Shown here piece after piece: positions 43,879 through 51,200 of a stretch of DNA of 64,000 bases. The notes below the pieces were generated by a model, which made no database searches, was not told the DNA's origin, and worked only from the letters and a program-made list of their open reading frames with translations. This DNA is from an uncultured Lachnospiraceae bacterium (GTDB lineage Bacteria; Bacillota; Clostridia; Lachnospirales; Lachnospiraceae): assembly GCA_934394565.1 (NCBI GenBank), contig CAKRQV010000002.1, positions 142,915 through 206,914 on the forward strand, written 5' to 3'. A program made the translations under genes and the position numbers. The first letter of the stretch is position 1, and each line of letters opens with the position of its first letter.

Positions 43879-44868
43879 TTATCCCTTTACTTCATTTACC
43901 AGCTCTCTGCCCTCCATAAAAGCTGTGGCATTTTCCAGCGTCGTCCGCGCGATACTGTCCAACGCTTCCTCCGTGAAAAAGCCCTGGTGGGAAGTCATCG
44001 TCACATTCGGAAAGGATAACAGCCGCTGGATCAGCGAAGTCTGTAAAATCTTCTCCGACATATCCTCATAGACAAAATCCGTCTCTTCCTCGTATACATC
44101 CAACCCCACCGCAAAGAATTTATGATCGCGGATACCCTCGATCAGATCCTCCGTGCAGATCAGTCCACCGCGGGAAGTATTGACAAGGATCACTCCATCC
44201 TTCATCTTGCTGATAGACTCCGCATTGATCATATGTCTGGTCTCCTCCGTCAGCGGGCAGTGCAGACTGATCAGATCACTCTCTGCCAGCAGCGTATCCA
44301 GGGAAACATATTCGACAAAGTCCAGATCCGGATTCTCATAGCAGTCATAGGCGATCACACGCATCCCGAAGCCCCGGCAGATCCGCGCCATCGCCGCACC
44401 GATCTTTCCTGTTCCCACAATACCGGCCGTTTTATGAAACAGATTCACCCCCATCAGACCATTCAGTGCAAAATTATTCTCCCGGCATTTGATGTATGCC
44501 TTGTGCGTATGGCGATTTGCCGTCAGCGCCAGAGCCATAGCATGCTCCGCCACCGCCTCCGGCGAATACCCCGGCACACGCATCACTGTGATCCCATATG
44601 CTTTCGCCGTCTTCAGATCCACATTATTGTAACCGGCACAGCGCATCAGCACCAGCTTTACGCCCTGCTCCTTTAATTCCTTTAACACCGCCTCGCCAAG
44701 ATCCGCATTAACAAAAGCACATACAGCCTCACATCCCCTTGCCAGCGCCGCCGTCTCCTCCTGCAGATTCGCCTCAATATACTTTATGGAAATCTCCGGA
44801 TACTCCGGAAGCAGACGCTCAAAAAACTGTTCATCGTAATTCTTTGTTCCGTAAAATAAAATCTTCAT
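43879..44868 (-). CDS. D-isomer-specific 2-hydroxyacid dehydrogenase (D-lactate dehydrogenase-like)
   Basis: The 329-residue protein's NAD domain has TAGIVGTGKIGAAMARICRG. Catalytic residues are the Arg in VNTSRGGLICTEDL, the Glu in VYEEETDF and the His in MTSHQGFFTEEAL. The MRCAGYNNVDL motif and YSPEAVAEHAMAL are typical of fermentative D-lactate dehydrogenases. It probably interconverts pyruvate and D-lactate with NADH. ATG 44868 is preferred (GGAG upstream) over one 36 nt earlier. It is a single gene; long inverted-repeat element C lies between its promoter region and purC. Confidence 0.88.
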   Translation of the reverse strand: MKILFYGTKNYDEQFFERLLPEYPEISIKYIEANLQEETAALARGCEAVCAFVNADLGEAVLKELKEQGVKLVLMRCAGYNNVDLKTAKAYGITVMRVPGYSPEAVAEHAMALALTANRHTHKAYIKCRENNFALNGLMGVNLFHKTAGIVGTGKIGAAMARICRGFGMRVIAYDCYENPDLDFVEYVSLDTLLAESDLISLHCPLTEETRHMINAESISKMKDGVILVNTSRGGLICTEDLIEGIRDHKFFAVGLDVYEEETDFVYEDMSEKILQTSLIQRLLSFPNVTMTSHQGFFTEEALDSIARTTLENATAFMEGRELVNEVKG

Positions 44869-45085
44869 ACACTGATTCTCCTTTCGCCGTTTCACCTTGT
44901 ACATATCCTTTGGTTTCTCCTGAAAGCCGTCTTGTCCGCTTTCCTCCTACAGTATACGCAATTCTTACGGAAACATCTATTCGCATATTGTTAAATTTTT
45001 AACGATACATTTTCTGTTTCTTTATTCGATTTTCACAAAGTATTTTCTCCATTTTCATGTCCCCTCCGTCACCCTCTATAACCAG

Positions 45086-45232
45086 AACGCGCCTGTGGCC
45101 GTGCCGCTCCATCTCATATATATTTTTCAAGCGACTTCAGCGAGTAAGTGTCCGAGACCTCAGGCTCGGACCGACGGAGCCGGAGCGCAGAAAAACATAT
45201 ATGAGATGGAGCGACACGGCCACAGGCGCGTT
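45086..45232. repeat. Long inverted-repeat element C (147 bp)
   Basis: Arms 45086-45128 and 45190-45232 (43 nt) differ at two positions; both would be G-U pairs in minus-strand RNA, the direction of read-through from purC. The 61-nt core (45129-45189) has a TCCGAG/CTCGGA hairpin with an ACCTCAGG loop and begins TTTTTCAAGCGACTTCA, reminiscent of the TTTTCAAACGATTCA of element A. Right flank CGTCCGTCCCTCA matches element D. It ends 22 bp behind the purC stop. It is the shortest family member. The rest of 44869-45254 holds only AT-rich promoter-like sequence. Confidence 0.8.
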
Positions 45233-45254
45233 CGTCCGTCCCTCAAAACCTCTA

Positions 45255-46115
45255 TTATAACTCTTTACCTGTCAGCATCTTATATCCCTGCAGATACTTA
45301 TCAATCGTCTTATCCACGATCTCCTGCGGCAGAGTCCAGTCATTATCCGGATTAGCCTTCAGCCAGTCACGGGCAAACTGCTTGTCAAAGGATGGCTGAC
45401 CATGTCCCGGTTCGTATCCTTCAGCCGGCCAGAATCTGGAGCTGTCCGGTGTCAGCATCTCGTCACCGATCACAATATTGCCATTCTCATCCAGACCAAA
45501 CTCAAACTTGGTATCTGCAATAATGATACCCTTTGTCAGCGCATACTCTGCACATTTTTTATACAGTGCGATCGTATAGTCACGCAGCTTTTCAGCATAC
45601 TCCTGACCCTTTCCCGGAAATCTCTTTTCCAGATACTCCACACTCTGTTCAAAGGAAATATTCTCATCATGATCACCGATCTCAGCCTTGGTAGATGGTG
45701 TGTAGATTGGCTCCGGCAGTTTGTCAGATTCACGCAGTCCCTCCGGCAGTTTGATACCGCAGACCTCACCGTTCTTCTGGTAGCTGGCCCAGCCACTGCC
45801 TGTGATATAACCACGAACGATACACTCTACGGGCAGCATTTCCAGCTTCTTGCACATCATACTGTTGCCATCAAATTTCTCCTGCTGGAAGTACTCCGGC
45901 ATATCCTTTACATCAACGGAAAGCATATGGTTCGGCAGGATATCCTGTGTCATATCAAACCAGAATTTAGACATCTGGGTCAGCACCGTGCCCTTCTTTG
46001 TCACCTCATTTTTCAGGATAACATCAAAGCAGCTGATACGGTCAGTTGCCACCATGATCAGGCTGTCGCCATTGTCGTAAATCTCACGTACTTTACCTTC
46101 TTTGATCGGTTTCAT
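45255..46115 (-). CDS. purC: Phosphoribosylaminoimidazole-succinocarboxamide synthase
   Basis: The 286-residue enzyme starts KPIKEGKVREIYDNGDSLIMVATDRIS, the SAICAR synthase N-terminus. It has PVECIVRGYITGSGW, the SK/TKAEIGDHDENIS block and LGDEMLTPDSSRFW-like IGDEMLTPDSSRFWPAEGY. It joins aspartate to CAIR in purine synthesis. It is longer than the 235-residue Bacillus type and resembles the longer class common in Clostridia. Start ATG 46115 has AGAAAGGAATACTGAGC before it. It is monocistronic and separate from purF-purB. Confidence 0.95.
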   Translation of the reverse strand: MKPIKEGKVREIYDNGDSLIMVATDRISCFDVILKNEVTKKGTVLTQMSKFWFDMTQDILPNHMLSVDVKDMPEYFQQEKFDGNSMMCKKLEMLPVECIVRGYITGSGWASYQKNGEVCGIKLPEGLRESDKLPEPIYTPSTKAEIGDHDENISFEQSVEYLEKRFPGKGQEYAEKLRDYTIALYKKCAEYALTKGIIIADTKFEFGLDENGNIVIGDEMLTPDSSRFWPAEGYEPGHGQPSFDKQFARDWLKANPDNDWTLPQEIVDKTIDKYLQGYKMLTGKEL

Positions 46116-46172
46116 GCTCAGTATTCCTTTCTATTTGTAATAAATAAGGTTGTATTTATTTGTTTCACTTAT

Positions 46173-46201
46173 AAACTAGCACCATTTATTCGTTCCGTCA
46201 A
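46173..46201 (-). promoter_or_regulatory. Probable purC promoter with downstream dyad
   Basis: Minus-strand TTGACG (46196-46201) and TAGTTT (46173-46178) have a 17-bp spacer. Just downstream AATAAATA and TATTTATT form a perfect dyad (about 46140-46161), a possible operator. No purine riboswitch is visible. Confidence 0.45.
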
Positions 46202-46293
46202 GAACCTCTTTTGTTTTTTATCCAAAACTCTGTATAATTATTTTGTTACCGTCCACAGGTTTCCTGCGACTGACACTATTCTTTTTTCTGCGG

Positions 46294-46336
46294 AAAAAGC
46301 AAAGGAGCAGCCCCTTACCGGTGCAAATCTGCTCCC
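46294..46336 (-). terminator. Terminator of the sulP gene
   Basis: Minus-strand GGAGCAG and CTGCTCC pair around an 18-nt loop and are followed by TTTGCTTTTT, right after the stop at 46345. Confidence 0.8.
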
Positions 46337-46344
46337 TTACTTTC

Positions 46345-48480
46345 TTATATCGGTTTCTGTGAATGTTCTTCCTGTTCTTTTCTCTCTCGATGTTTCAGTA
46401 CCAGTGCATAGACCTCTGGTCTCTTTTCTTTCAGATGCTCATCGAGAAGATGTCTGCGTTCCTTAAATCTTGCTGCCAGTTCCGGATGTTCACTGACCAT
46501 ACGTGCATGGATTTCCCTGCGATGCTGCTCAAAATGCGCAGCCAGCGTCTGTTCATCCTTGCCGGAAATATTGACGATCTCCTTTAAATGCTCTTCCAGA
46601 TGCTCGATCCATTCATCCTCGTCCAGCTCCTCCATATGCGCCCAGCGGCCATGCAAAAGCTCCTCGATATCCCCGTTTTCTTTCAGCTGCTCGATCTGCA
46701 GACGGATCTGCTTCTCGATCTGTGCCTCCGCATCCGAACCAAAGGCCCAGACAAATTCCTGCACACGATTGTCCACACGTTTTCTTGCCGCTGATCGTTC
46801 CATATTCTCCACATCTCCCTGCAACGGATATGGACGATTGATTCCCATATCCTTCAAGGCTACATGGATTGTCCGGCGCACACAGCCCTCCTCAATCAGA
46901 AAACCAAGCCCCAGCGAACGCATCTGCTCATTCAGCCCGGCGATATGCTCTGTTATGTAAAAATGGATTTCCCTGGCTTTCAGGGAACGATACAAAATGG
47001 CAATACGGTCTGCTGCCGTAATATCCATACTGCCGATACCGCTGGCATCCAGGATTACCGCCTTTGTGTCTGCTGTCAGCGCATCTTCGATATCCCGCTG
47101 CAAAATATCCACATTGGCAAAGAAAAGACTGCTGCTGAATCTGTAGATCAACACACCCTCGATTTCATGGATCTGGTCGCTTTCCGCAAGGTCCCGGAAA
47201 TGCCGGTGTCCTGGCTGAATGCCGAGAAAACACCGCACCGGTTTCGCCGTACGGATGATCATTTCCGCGAAAGACAGAATAATACCGATCAGTACACCAT
47301 TGATCGTCCCCAGCATCAGTACACCGAAAAATGCGCCAAAGAATATCAGACATTCCTTCCGGCTCACCTTCCACAGACGTACCGCCAGATCAAACTCCGT
47401 AGCACCAAGCAATGCCGAAATCACGATAGCCGTCAGCACAGGCACAGGCAGATAGCCGATAAAGCCCGTGGCAAAGAGCAGCACAAAGATCATCGAAAGT
47501 CCGGCTGTAATCCCGGTCAGCTGTGTCTTTCCCTGATACTGCTCACTCATCGCTGTACGGGATACGGAACCATTGATCGGACAGCAACCGGTCAGTGCTG
47601 CCACAAGATTTCCTGCGGAAAAAGCCACCAGTTCCTGATTGTCTTCTATTTTATAGCCGTTTTTCTGTGCAAAGCTGTTTTCTGCCAGAAGCGTCTCCGC
47701 CATGATCACTACCGCAATCGACAGACTGTACGTTACCGCCGTTTTCAGACTGATCGCGGAAAAATCCGGCAGCCGCCATACCGGCAGTCCAGGCTCCACC
47801 GCATCCAGCGTACGGATACCCCAGTCTGACAGTGGAAAACAGACCGTCAGCAATGCACCCACAGCCATCAGCACCACAGCCATAGGAAATTTCGGAAGCA
47901 CCCTTTTCATCACCAGCAATATCGCCAGAGACACCAGCCCCAGCATAAGCGAAGGCATATTGATCTGTGCAAAAGTCTCCCCGATATGCTCTGCCAGCTC
48001 GAACAGCTCTCCCGTACCGGCACTGCCACCCATCAGCTTTGGCACCTGCATCAGAATGATCGTCGTACAGATACCTGTAATGAAGCCACCCATAACCGGT
48101 GCAGAAATATAATTGACCAGCTTGCCAGCCTTGCACAGGGCAAAAAGCAGCAGCCAGACTGCCACAAAAAAAGTCAGCACCGGCACAACCGCCATCGCCT
48201 GATCTGATCCGCTCTCTATCCCCAGTTCCACGAGAGCCGCTCCCACCAGAGCCGCCGGAGCTGCATCCACACCGAAAATAAACTGCGGTGATGTAGAAAA
48301 CAAAGCAAACAAAAGGATAGGGAATACCGAACCATACAGACCGTAGACCGCCGGAAGTCCCGCAATCTGCGCATACCCCATGGAAATCGGAATCGAAACG
48401 GCCATAATGATCAGACCCGTGACCAGATCCTTCGTCAAATTTTTTCTGTCATAGTTTCGCAATGTCTTTGCCAGCTGCAT
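46345..48480 (-). CDS. SulP-family anion permease with STAS domain and long charged C-terminal tail
   Basis: The 711-residue protein's first half has 10-12 membrane segments with SulP signatures (GLIIMAVSIPISMGYAQIAGLPAVYGLYGS; GCCPINGSVSRTAM). A STAS domain follows at about 430-540 (ILDASGIGSMDITAADRI). The last 170 residues are highly charged and helical (HLKEIVNISGKDEQ; RFKERRHLLDEHLKEKRP), longer than in standard SulP proteins of about 560 residues. Substrate may be sulfate, bicarbonate or another anion. ATG 48480 is chosen because the family starts there and AAAGGGTG lies upstream. Confidence 0.88.
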   Translation of the reverse strand: MQLAKTLRNYDRKNLTKDLVTGLIIMAVSIPISMGYAQIAGLPAVYGLYGSVFPILLFALFSTSPQFIFGVDAAPAALVGAALVELGIESGSDQAMAVVPVLTFFVAVWLLLFALCKAGKLVNYISAPVMGGFITGICTTIILMQVPKLMGGSAGTGELFELAEHIGETFAQINMPSLMLGLVSLAILLVMKRVLPKFPMAVVLMAVGALLTVCFPLSDWGIRTLDAVEPGLPVWRLPDFSAISLKTAVTYSLSIAVVIMAETLLAENSFAQKNGYKIEDNQELVAFSAGNLVAALTGCCPINGSVSRTAMSEQYQGKTQLTGITAGLSMIFVLLFATGFIGYLPVPVLTAIVISALLGATEFDLAVRLWKVSRKECLIFFGAFFGVLMLGTINGVLIGIILSFAEMIIRTAKPVRCFLGIQPGHRHFRDLAESDQIHEIEGVLIYRFSSSLFFANVDILQRDIEDALTADTKAVILDASGIGSMDITAADRIAILYRSLKAREIHFYITEHIAGLNEQMRSLGLGFLIEEGCVRRTIHVALKDMGINRPYPLQGDVENMERSAARKRVDNRVQEFVWAFGSDAEAQIEKQIRLQIEQLKENGDIEELLHGRWAHMEELDEDEWIEHLEEHLKEIVNISGKDEQTLAAHFEQHRREIHARMVSEHPELAARFKERRHLLDEHLKEKRPEVYALVLKHRERKEQEEHSQKPI

Positions 48481-48627
48481 ATGTATCACCCTTTCTTTCT
48501 GCGGAAACTGACTTTCGCCAGTCACCACAGCATATCATACTACTTACTTTCACCGAAGAATCTGCTTTTCCCTGTCATCCAGCTCCGACACGCCAACTGT
48601 CTCTGGCTGTCAAAGCAAACTGTATAC

Positions 48628-49602
48628 CTAATTCTGTTTAAATACCTGCATTTTCTCCAGCATCGGATATGATACAACCACATCACTGTCCAGATCCTCA
48701 TGATGCATATCCACAGCCGTAACCTGACTGTTATCATACGTTGTATAATAGTAAACGCCCTTCACTGTATTGCAGCAGGACGTATAGATCGTCACCTCAT
48801 ACTTTCCATCCGCCACCTCACAGCAGCCCCTCTGCTGATCCACCGAACCAAGGATATGGAAAAACTGGCTCACACTCGCCTCTTCTGTATCCGCCGAATG
48901 CGCATGTGCCCGCACAAAAGCCACTCTCGCAAATCTCGACGTCGAAGACAGATCCCCTGGAAGCCCCAGTGCACCCATACCACGGCTGTACTGCTGCATG
49001 GCGATCTCCGTACTGAAATGATTCTCCGGCTGCTTTTCCGACAGATGCATATACTGGTTCAGAAGAAACATCTGCGTCTCAAACGGCGGATTATTCGTCA
49101 GCACCCCCGCCGGATTCTCATACACATGCATCCCGTCTGCCATACATTCCACCACAATACATCCGTCCGGTGCCGCGATCATATAATGCAGCTGCGCACT
49201 CGGAAGCTGCGGACTAAACGGCACTCCCGTCACATTCGTCCGTACCAGAAGCTCCCTCGCCTCCGCCACAGAAGCACACTGCGACAGCACCCATGGAATA
49301 AACTCAAACTGCGCCACATTCTCCAGCTGCGCACTCTCCTCCTGATACACCGCGTTTCCCACAAAATTCAGCCCGGCCATACCAAGTCCCTTCTCATTTG
49401 CCGCATCATAAAACAGCGGATATCCGCCTGCCATATGCGCCATACCGATCATCGCATAATGCGTATCCAGCTTCTTCCCATATCGAAATTCCAGAGGAAA
49501 CCTGCGCGGCACCACCGCAATCTCCTCCCCATAGGAAAACTCATAATCCAGTGTCCGCCCCATATAAAAATCCTTCGTCTGATACGTTGCCGCTGTACAC
49601 AT
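48628..49602 (-). CDS. Bile salt hydrolase / choloylglycine hydrolase-family protein
   Basis: The 324-residue N-terminal-nucleophile hydrolase starts MCTAATYQ, exposing Cys2 after Met removal. Arg16 and Asp19 in MGRTLDYE, Asn in GMAGLNF, Asn in LTNNPPFETQ and Arg in SSTSRFARVAF match the bile salt hydrolase catalytic set. It should release taurine or glycine from conjugated bile acids in the gut. Penicillin V acylase, the related alternative, cannot be excluded, but length and spacing favour bile salt hydrolase. No signal peptide, so cytoplasmic. Start follows AAAGGAG. It is a single gene in an accessory region. Confidence 0.85.
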   Translation of the reverse strand: MCTAATYQTKDFYMGRTLDYEFSYGEEIAVVPRRFPLEFRYGKKLDTHYAMIGMAHMAGGYPLFYDAANEKGLGMAGLNFVGNAVYQEESAQLENVAQFEFIPWVLSQCASVAEARELLVRTNVTGVPFSPQLPSAQLHYMIAAPDGCIVVECMADGMHVYENPAGVLTNNPPFETQMFLLNQYMHLSEKQPENHFSTEIAMQQYSRGMGALGLPGDLSSTSRFARVAFVRAHAHSADTEEASVSQFFHILGSVDQQRGCCEVADGKYEVTIYTSCCNTVKGVYYYTTYDNSQVTAVDMHHEDLDSDVVVSYPMLEKMQVFKQN

Positions 49603-49697
49603 ACCAATTCACTCCTTTATCACTTTCTTCTGTCCTATAGCATACACTATTTTCCAGAAAAAAACTCTAAACTTTTTCTTATTTCTTTTTTCGTGTT

Positions 49698-49850
49698 CTA
49701 CCTTTTGAACAGATGCAAAATATCCGCCACTGTCTCTTCTGTCTCCCCCGTCATCCGCGCAATCTCATTTACCATATACCCCTGACCATATAATAGCGTC
49801 ACAATCTTTGACACCGCTTCCACATGTTTGATTTCTGTTTTTGTAATCAC
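49698..49850 (-). CDS. Small helix-turn-helix ORF (50 residues)
   Basis: The frame GTG 49850 to TAG 49698 gives a 50-residue protein. Residues about 14-47 (SKIVTLLYGQGYMVNEIARM and TGETEETVADILHLF) look like the helix-turn-helix of sigma-70 region 4 or resolvase type. It begins 13 nt after the toxin gene's stop, but I see no good ribosome site, so expression is uncertain. It could be an accessory regulator of the toxin module or a remnant of a longer regulator or recombinase. Confidence 0.5.
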   Translation of the reverse strand: MITKTEIKHVEAVSKIVTLLYGQGYMVNEIARMTGETEETVADILHLFKR

Positions 49851-49862
49851 CAAAAATATACG

Positions 49863-50498
49863 TTATTTCTCTTGTGAAATTTTTTTATAGTTTTCCAATG
49901 CTTTCTCAAGTCTCAGATAATCACAATGATACGGAAGTACCTTTTGTTTTTTTACCTGTTTTTCATATATTTTCGTTGCTTTTAGTTCTATTTCTTTGGA
50001 TCTTTCATAAAGGAAATTATATTCTTTGATCATTAGAAATGTTCTTTGTTTTGTAGATACGTCAGAATTGCTGTCAATTTTAAAATCAATTTTTTTATAT
50101 ACACTTTTATCTACCGGAAACATCTTTCGAATATCAAGCACTGACAATATTCTTTGCCGTGCAGCTATAGCTTCTTTCGGACATAGTTTTTGTAAAATTT
50201 TATGGTTCTTGATTTCAACCAGAATATCATGCTCTGTTATTTTATCTTTTTCTATATTGACGATTTCATATATTCGATACCAATTTGCTGTAACATCCGG
50301 CCAAAATTTATGTTTCTCTTTTGCTGATGTCAGGGGAATCACATATTCCGTATCCTCATTTTGTATTAATATTCCTAAATGTGGCTTCAACCTGTAACTT
50401 TCATTCTTTTTATCAAAAAAGATTTCAGGTTCAATGCTATGTAAATATTTCAAATATTGAACATCTACATATACAAATTGTACTTTTTCAAATTTCAC
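49863..50498 (-). CDS. ToxN/AbiQ/CptN-family endoribonuclease toxin of a type III toxin-antitoxin system
   Basis: The 211-residue protein starts at GTG 50498 (AGGAGG, 5 nt spacing). Early blocks VQYLKYLHSIEPEIF and KPHLGILIQNEDTEYVIPLT match the conserved start of ToxN-like RNases (YxxYL, then Gly-Ile and PLTS). Later KQRTFLMIKEYNFL and the basic C-terminus fit the family. Directly upstream lie a short hairpin and three direct RNA repeats of 44-45 nt, the diagnostic antitoxin arrangement. A 45-nt repeat recalls CptIN of Coprococcus and Eubacterium. Toxin RNA cleavage should be held inactive by the repeat RNA. The AT-rich composition is unlike that of the neighbours, suggesting acquisition. 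Confidence 0.85.
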   Translation of the reverse strand: MKFEKVQFVYVDVQYLKYLHSIEPEIFFDKKNESYRLKPHLGILIQNEDTEYVIPLTSAKEKHKFWPDVTANWYRIYEIVNIEKDKITEHDILVEIKNHKILQKLCPKEAIAARQRILSVLDIRKMFPVDKSVYKKIDFKIDSNSDVSTKQRTFLMIKEYNFLYERSKEIELKATKIYEKQVKKQKVLPYHCDYLRLEKALENYKKISQEK

Positions 50499-50511
50499 AC
50501 GTACCTCCTAT

Positions 50512-50536
50512 AAAAAATGGGAAGCCTGCGCTTCCC
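50512..50536 (-). terminator. Attenuating terminator between antitoxin repeats and toxin gene
   Basis: Minus-strand GGGAAGC and GCTTCCC form a tight hairpin with a loop of 3-4 nt, followed by ATTTTTTAT. In type III systems partial termination here makes antitoxin RNA in excess over toxin mRNA. Confidence 0.85.
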
Positions 50537-50537
50537 G

Positions 50538-50666
50538 TTATTGTCCCACACTTCAACGATTTTGGTAGTGGTACACCAACCTATATGGTTCTGCATTTCA
50601 ACGCCTTTGGTAGCAGCACACCAAGCCATATCGCTCCACACTTCATACCTTTGGTAGTGGCACACC
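50538..50666 (-). ncRNA. Type III antitoxin RNA: three direct repeats
   Basis: Minus-strand units at 50666-50623 (44 nt), 50622-50578 (45 nt) and 50577-50538 (40 nt, truncated) each begin GGTGTRCYRCTACCAAA and continue with a shared RTGAARTGYRG-like middle (unit 2 GTTGAAATGCAG; unit 3 GTTGAAGTGTGG). Toxin cleavage between repeats would release monomers that form a cyclic toxin-RNA complex. The first two units share ATATGG/ATAGG near the end, possibly the pseudoknot strand. Confidence 0.85.
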
Positions 50667-50713
50667 TTTTCAAAATATACTTAGACATTAATGCTAAGCT
50701 ATTCTGTAATATT

Positions 50714-50742
50714 ATAGTATTCTATTTACTGCCCTTTGTCAA
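50714..50742 (-). promoter_or_regulatory. Promoter of the type III toxin-antitoxin operon
   Basis: Minus-strand TTGACA (50737-50742) and TACTAT (50714-50719) are 17 bp apart, giving a leader of about 40 nt before the first antitoxin repeat. Confidence 0.8.
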
Positions 50743-50902
50743 CACTTTTTGTATCATATTTTTCCTTTTAAAATACGTTTCTTTCTATAGTCTTTTTCAA
50801 CATTTACATATCCTCACCCACAAACCTTCCCTGACCGCACAGCAGGGCGCAGCCCGCCCTGTGCCTCACTCCCCACCACCCTGCCACTCCCCTCCAAAGT
50901 CA

Positions 50903-51178
50903 GGATGCCTCTGCCGAAAAGCCGGTGGTCTGTCTGCTCTCTGGAAAATCCCTAAAGCGCGGGCTGACTGGTTCTTAGTCAAAAGAGACCGCGTATAAAA
51001 GGGCATCTGACGTCTCCCAGACGGCAGATGAGGATGCCCTGAGCTGTGTTTTCATCAGGAAACACAGCGAATGCATCCGGTACCTTTTATACACGGCCTC
51101 TTTTGGCTTAGAACCATCGCCCAAGCGTCGGGATTTTCCAGAGAGCAGACAGACCACCGGCTTTTCGGCAGAGCATCC
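50903..51178. repeat. Long inverted-repeat element D (276 bp, branched)
   Basis: Outer arms 50903-50952 and 51130-51178 match over 49 of 50 nt (one extra base). An inner imperfect stem (50970-51002 with 51083-51115, 33 nt, four differences) carries two tip hairpins: GGGCATC...GATGCCC with an internal perfect CATCTG/CAGATG plus CGTCT/AGACG (51001-51039), and GCTGTGTTT/AAACACAGC (51043-51068). Left flank CCAAAGTCAG and right flank CGTCCGTCCCTCA define the family. It ends 23 bp behind the P-type ATPase stop. Its core is unlike A and B. Confidence 0.8.
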
Positions 51179-51200
51179 GTCCGTCCCTCATCACCCCCTA

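Noticed and set aside
50538..50666. CRISPR array
   Set aside because: Direct repeats have no unique spacers and sit between a promoter and a ToxN-like gene; type III antitoxin fits.
50321..50998. 225-codon plus frame covering the antitoxin repeats
   Set aside because: Its periodic peptide reflects the RNA repeats; no start signal, and the minus-strand toxin and promoter explain the region.
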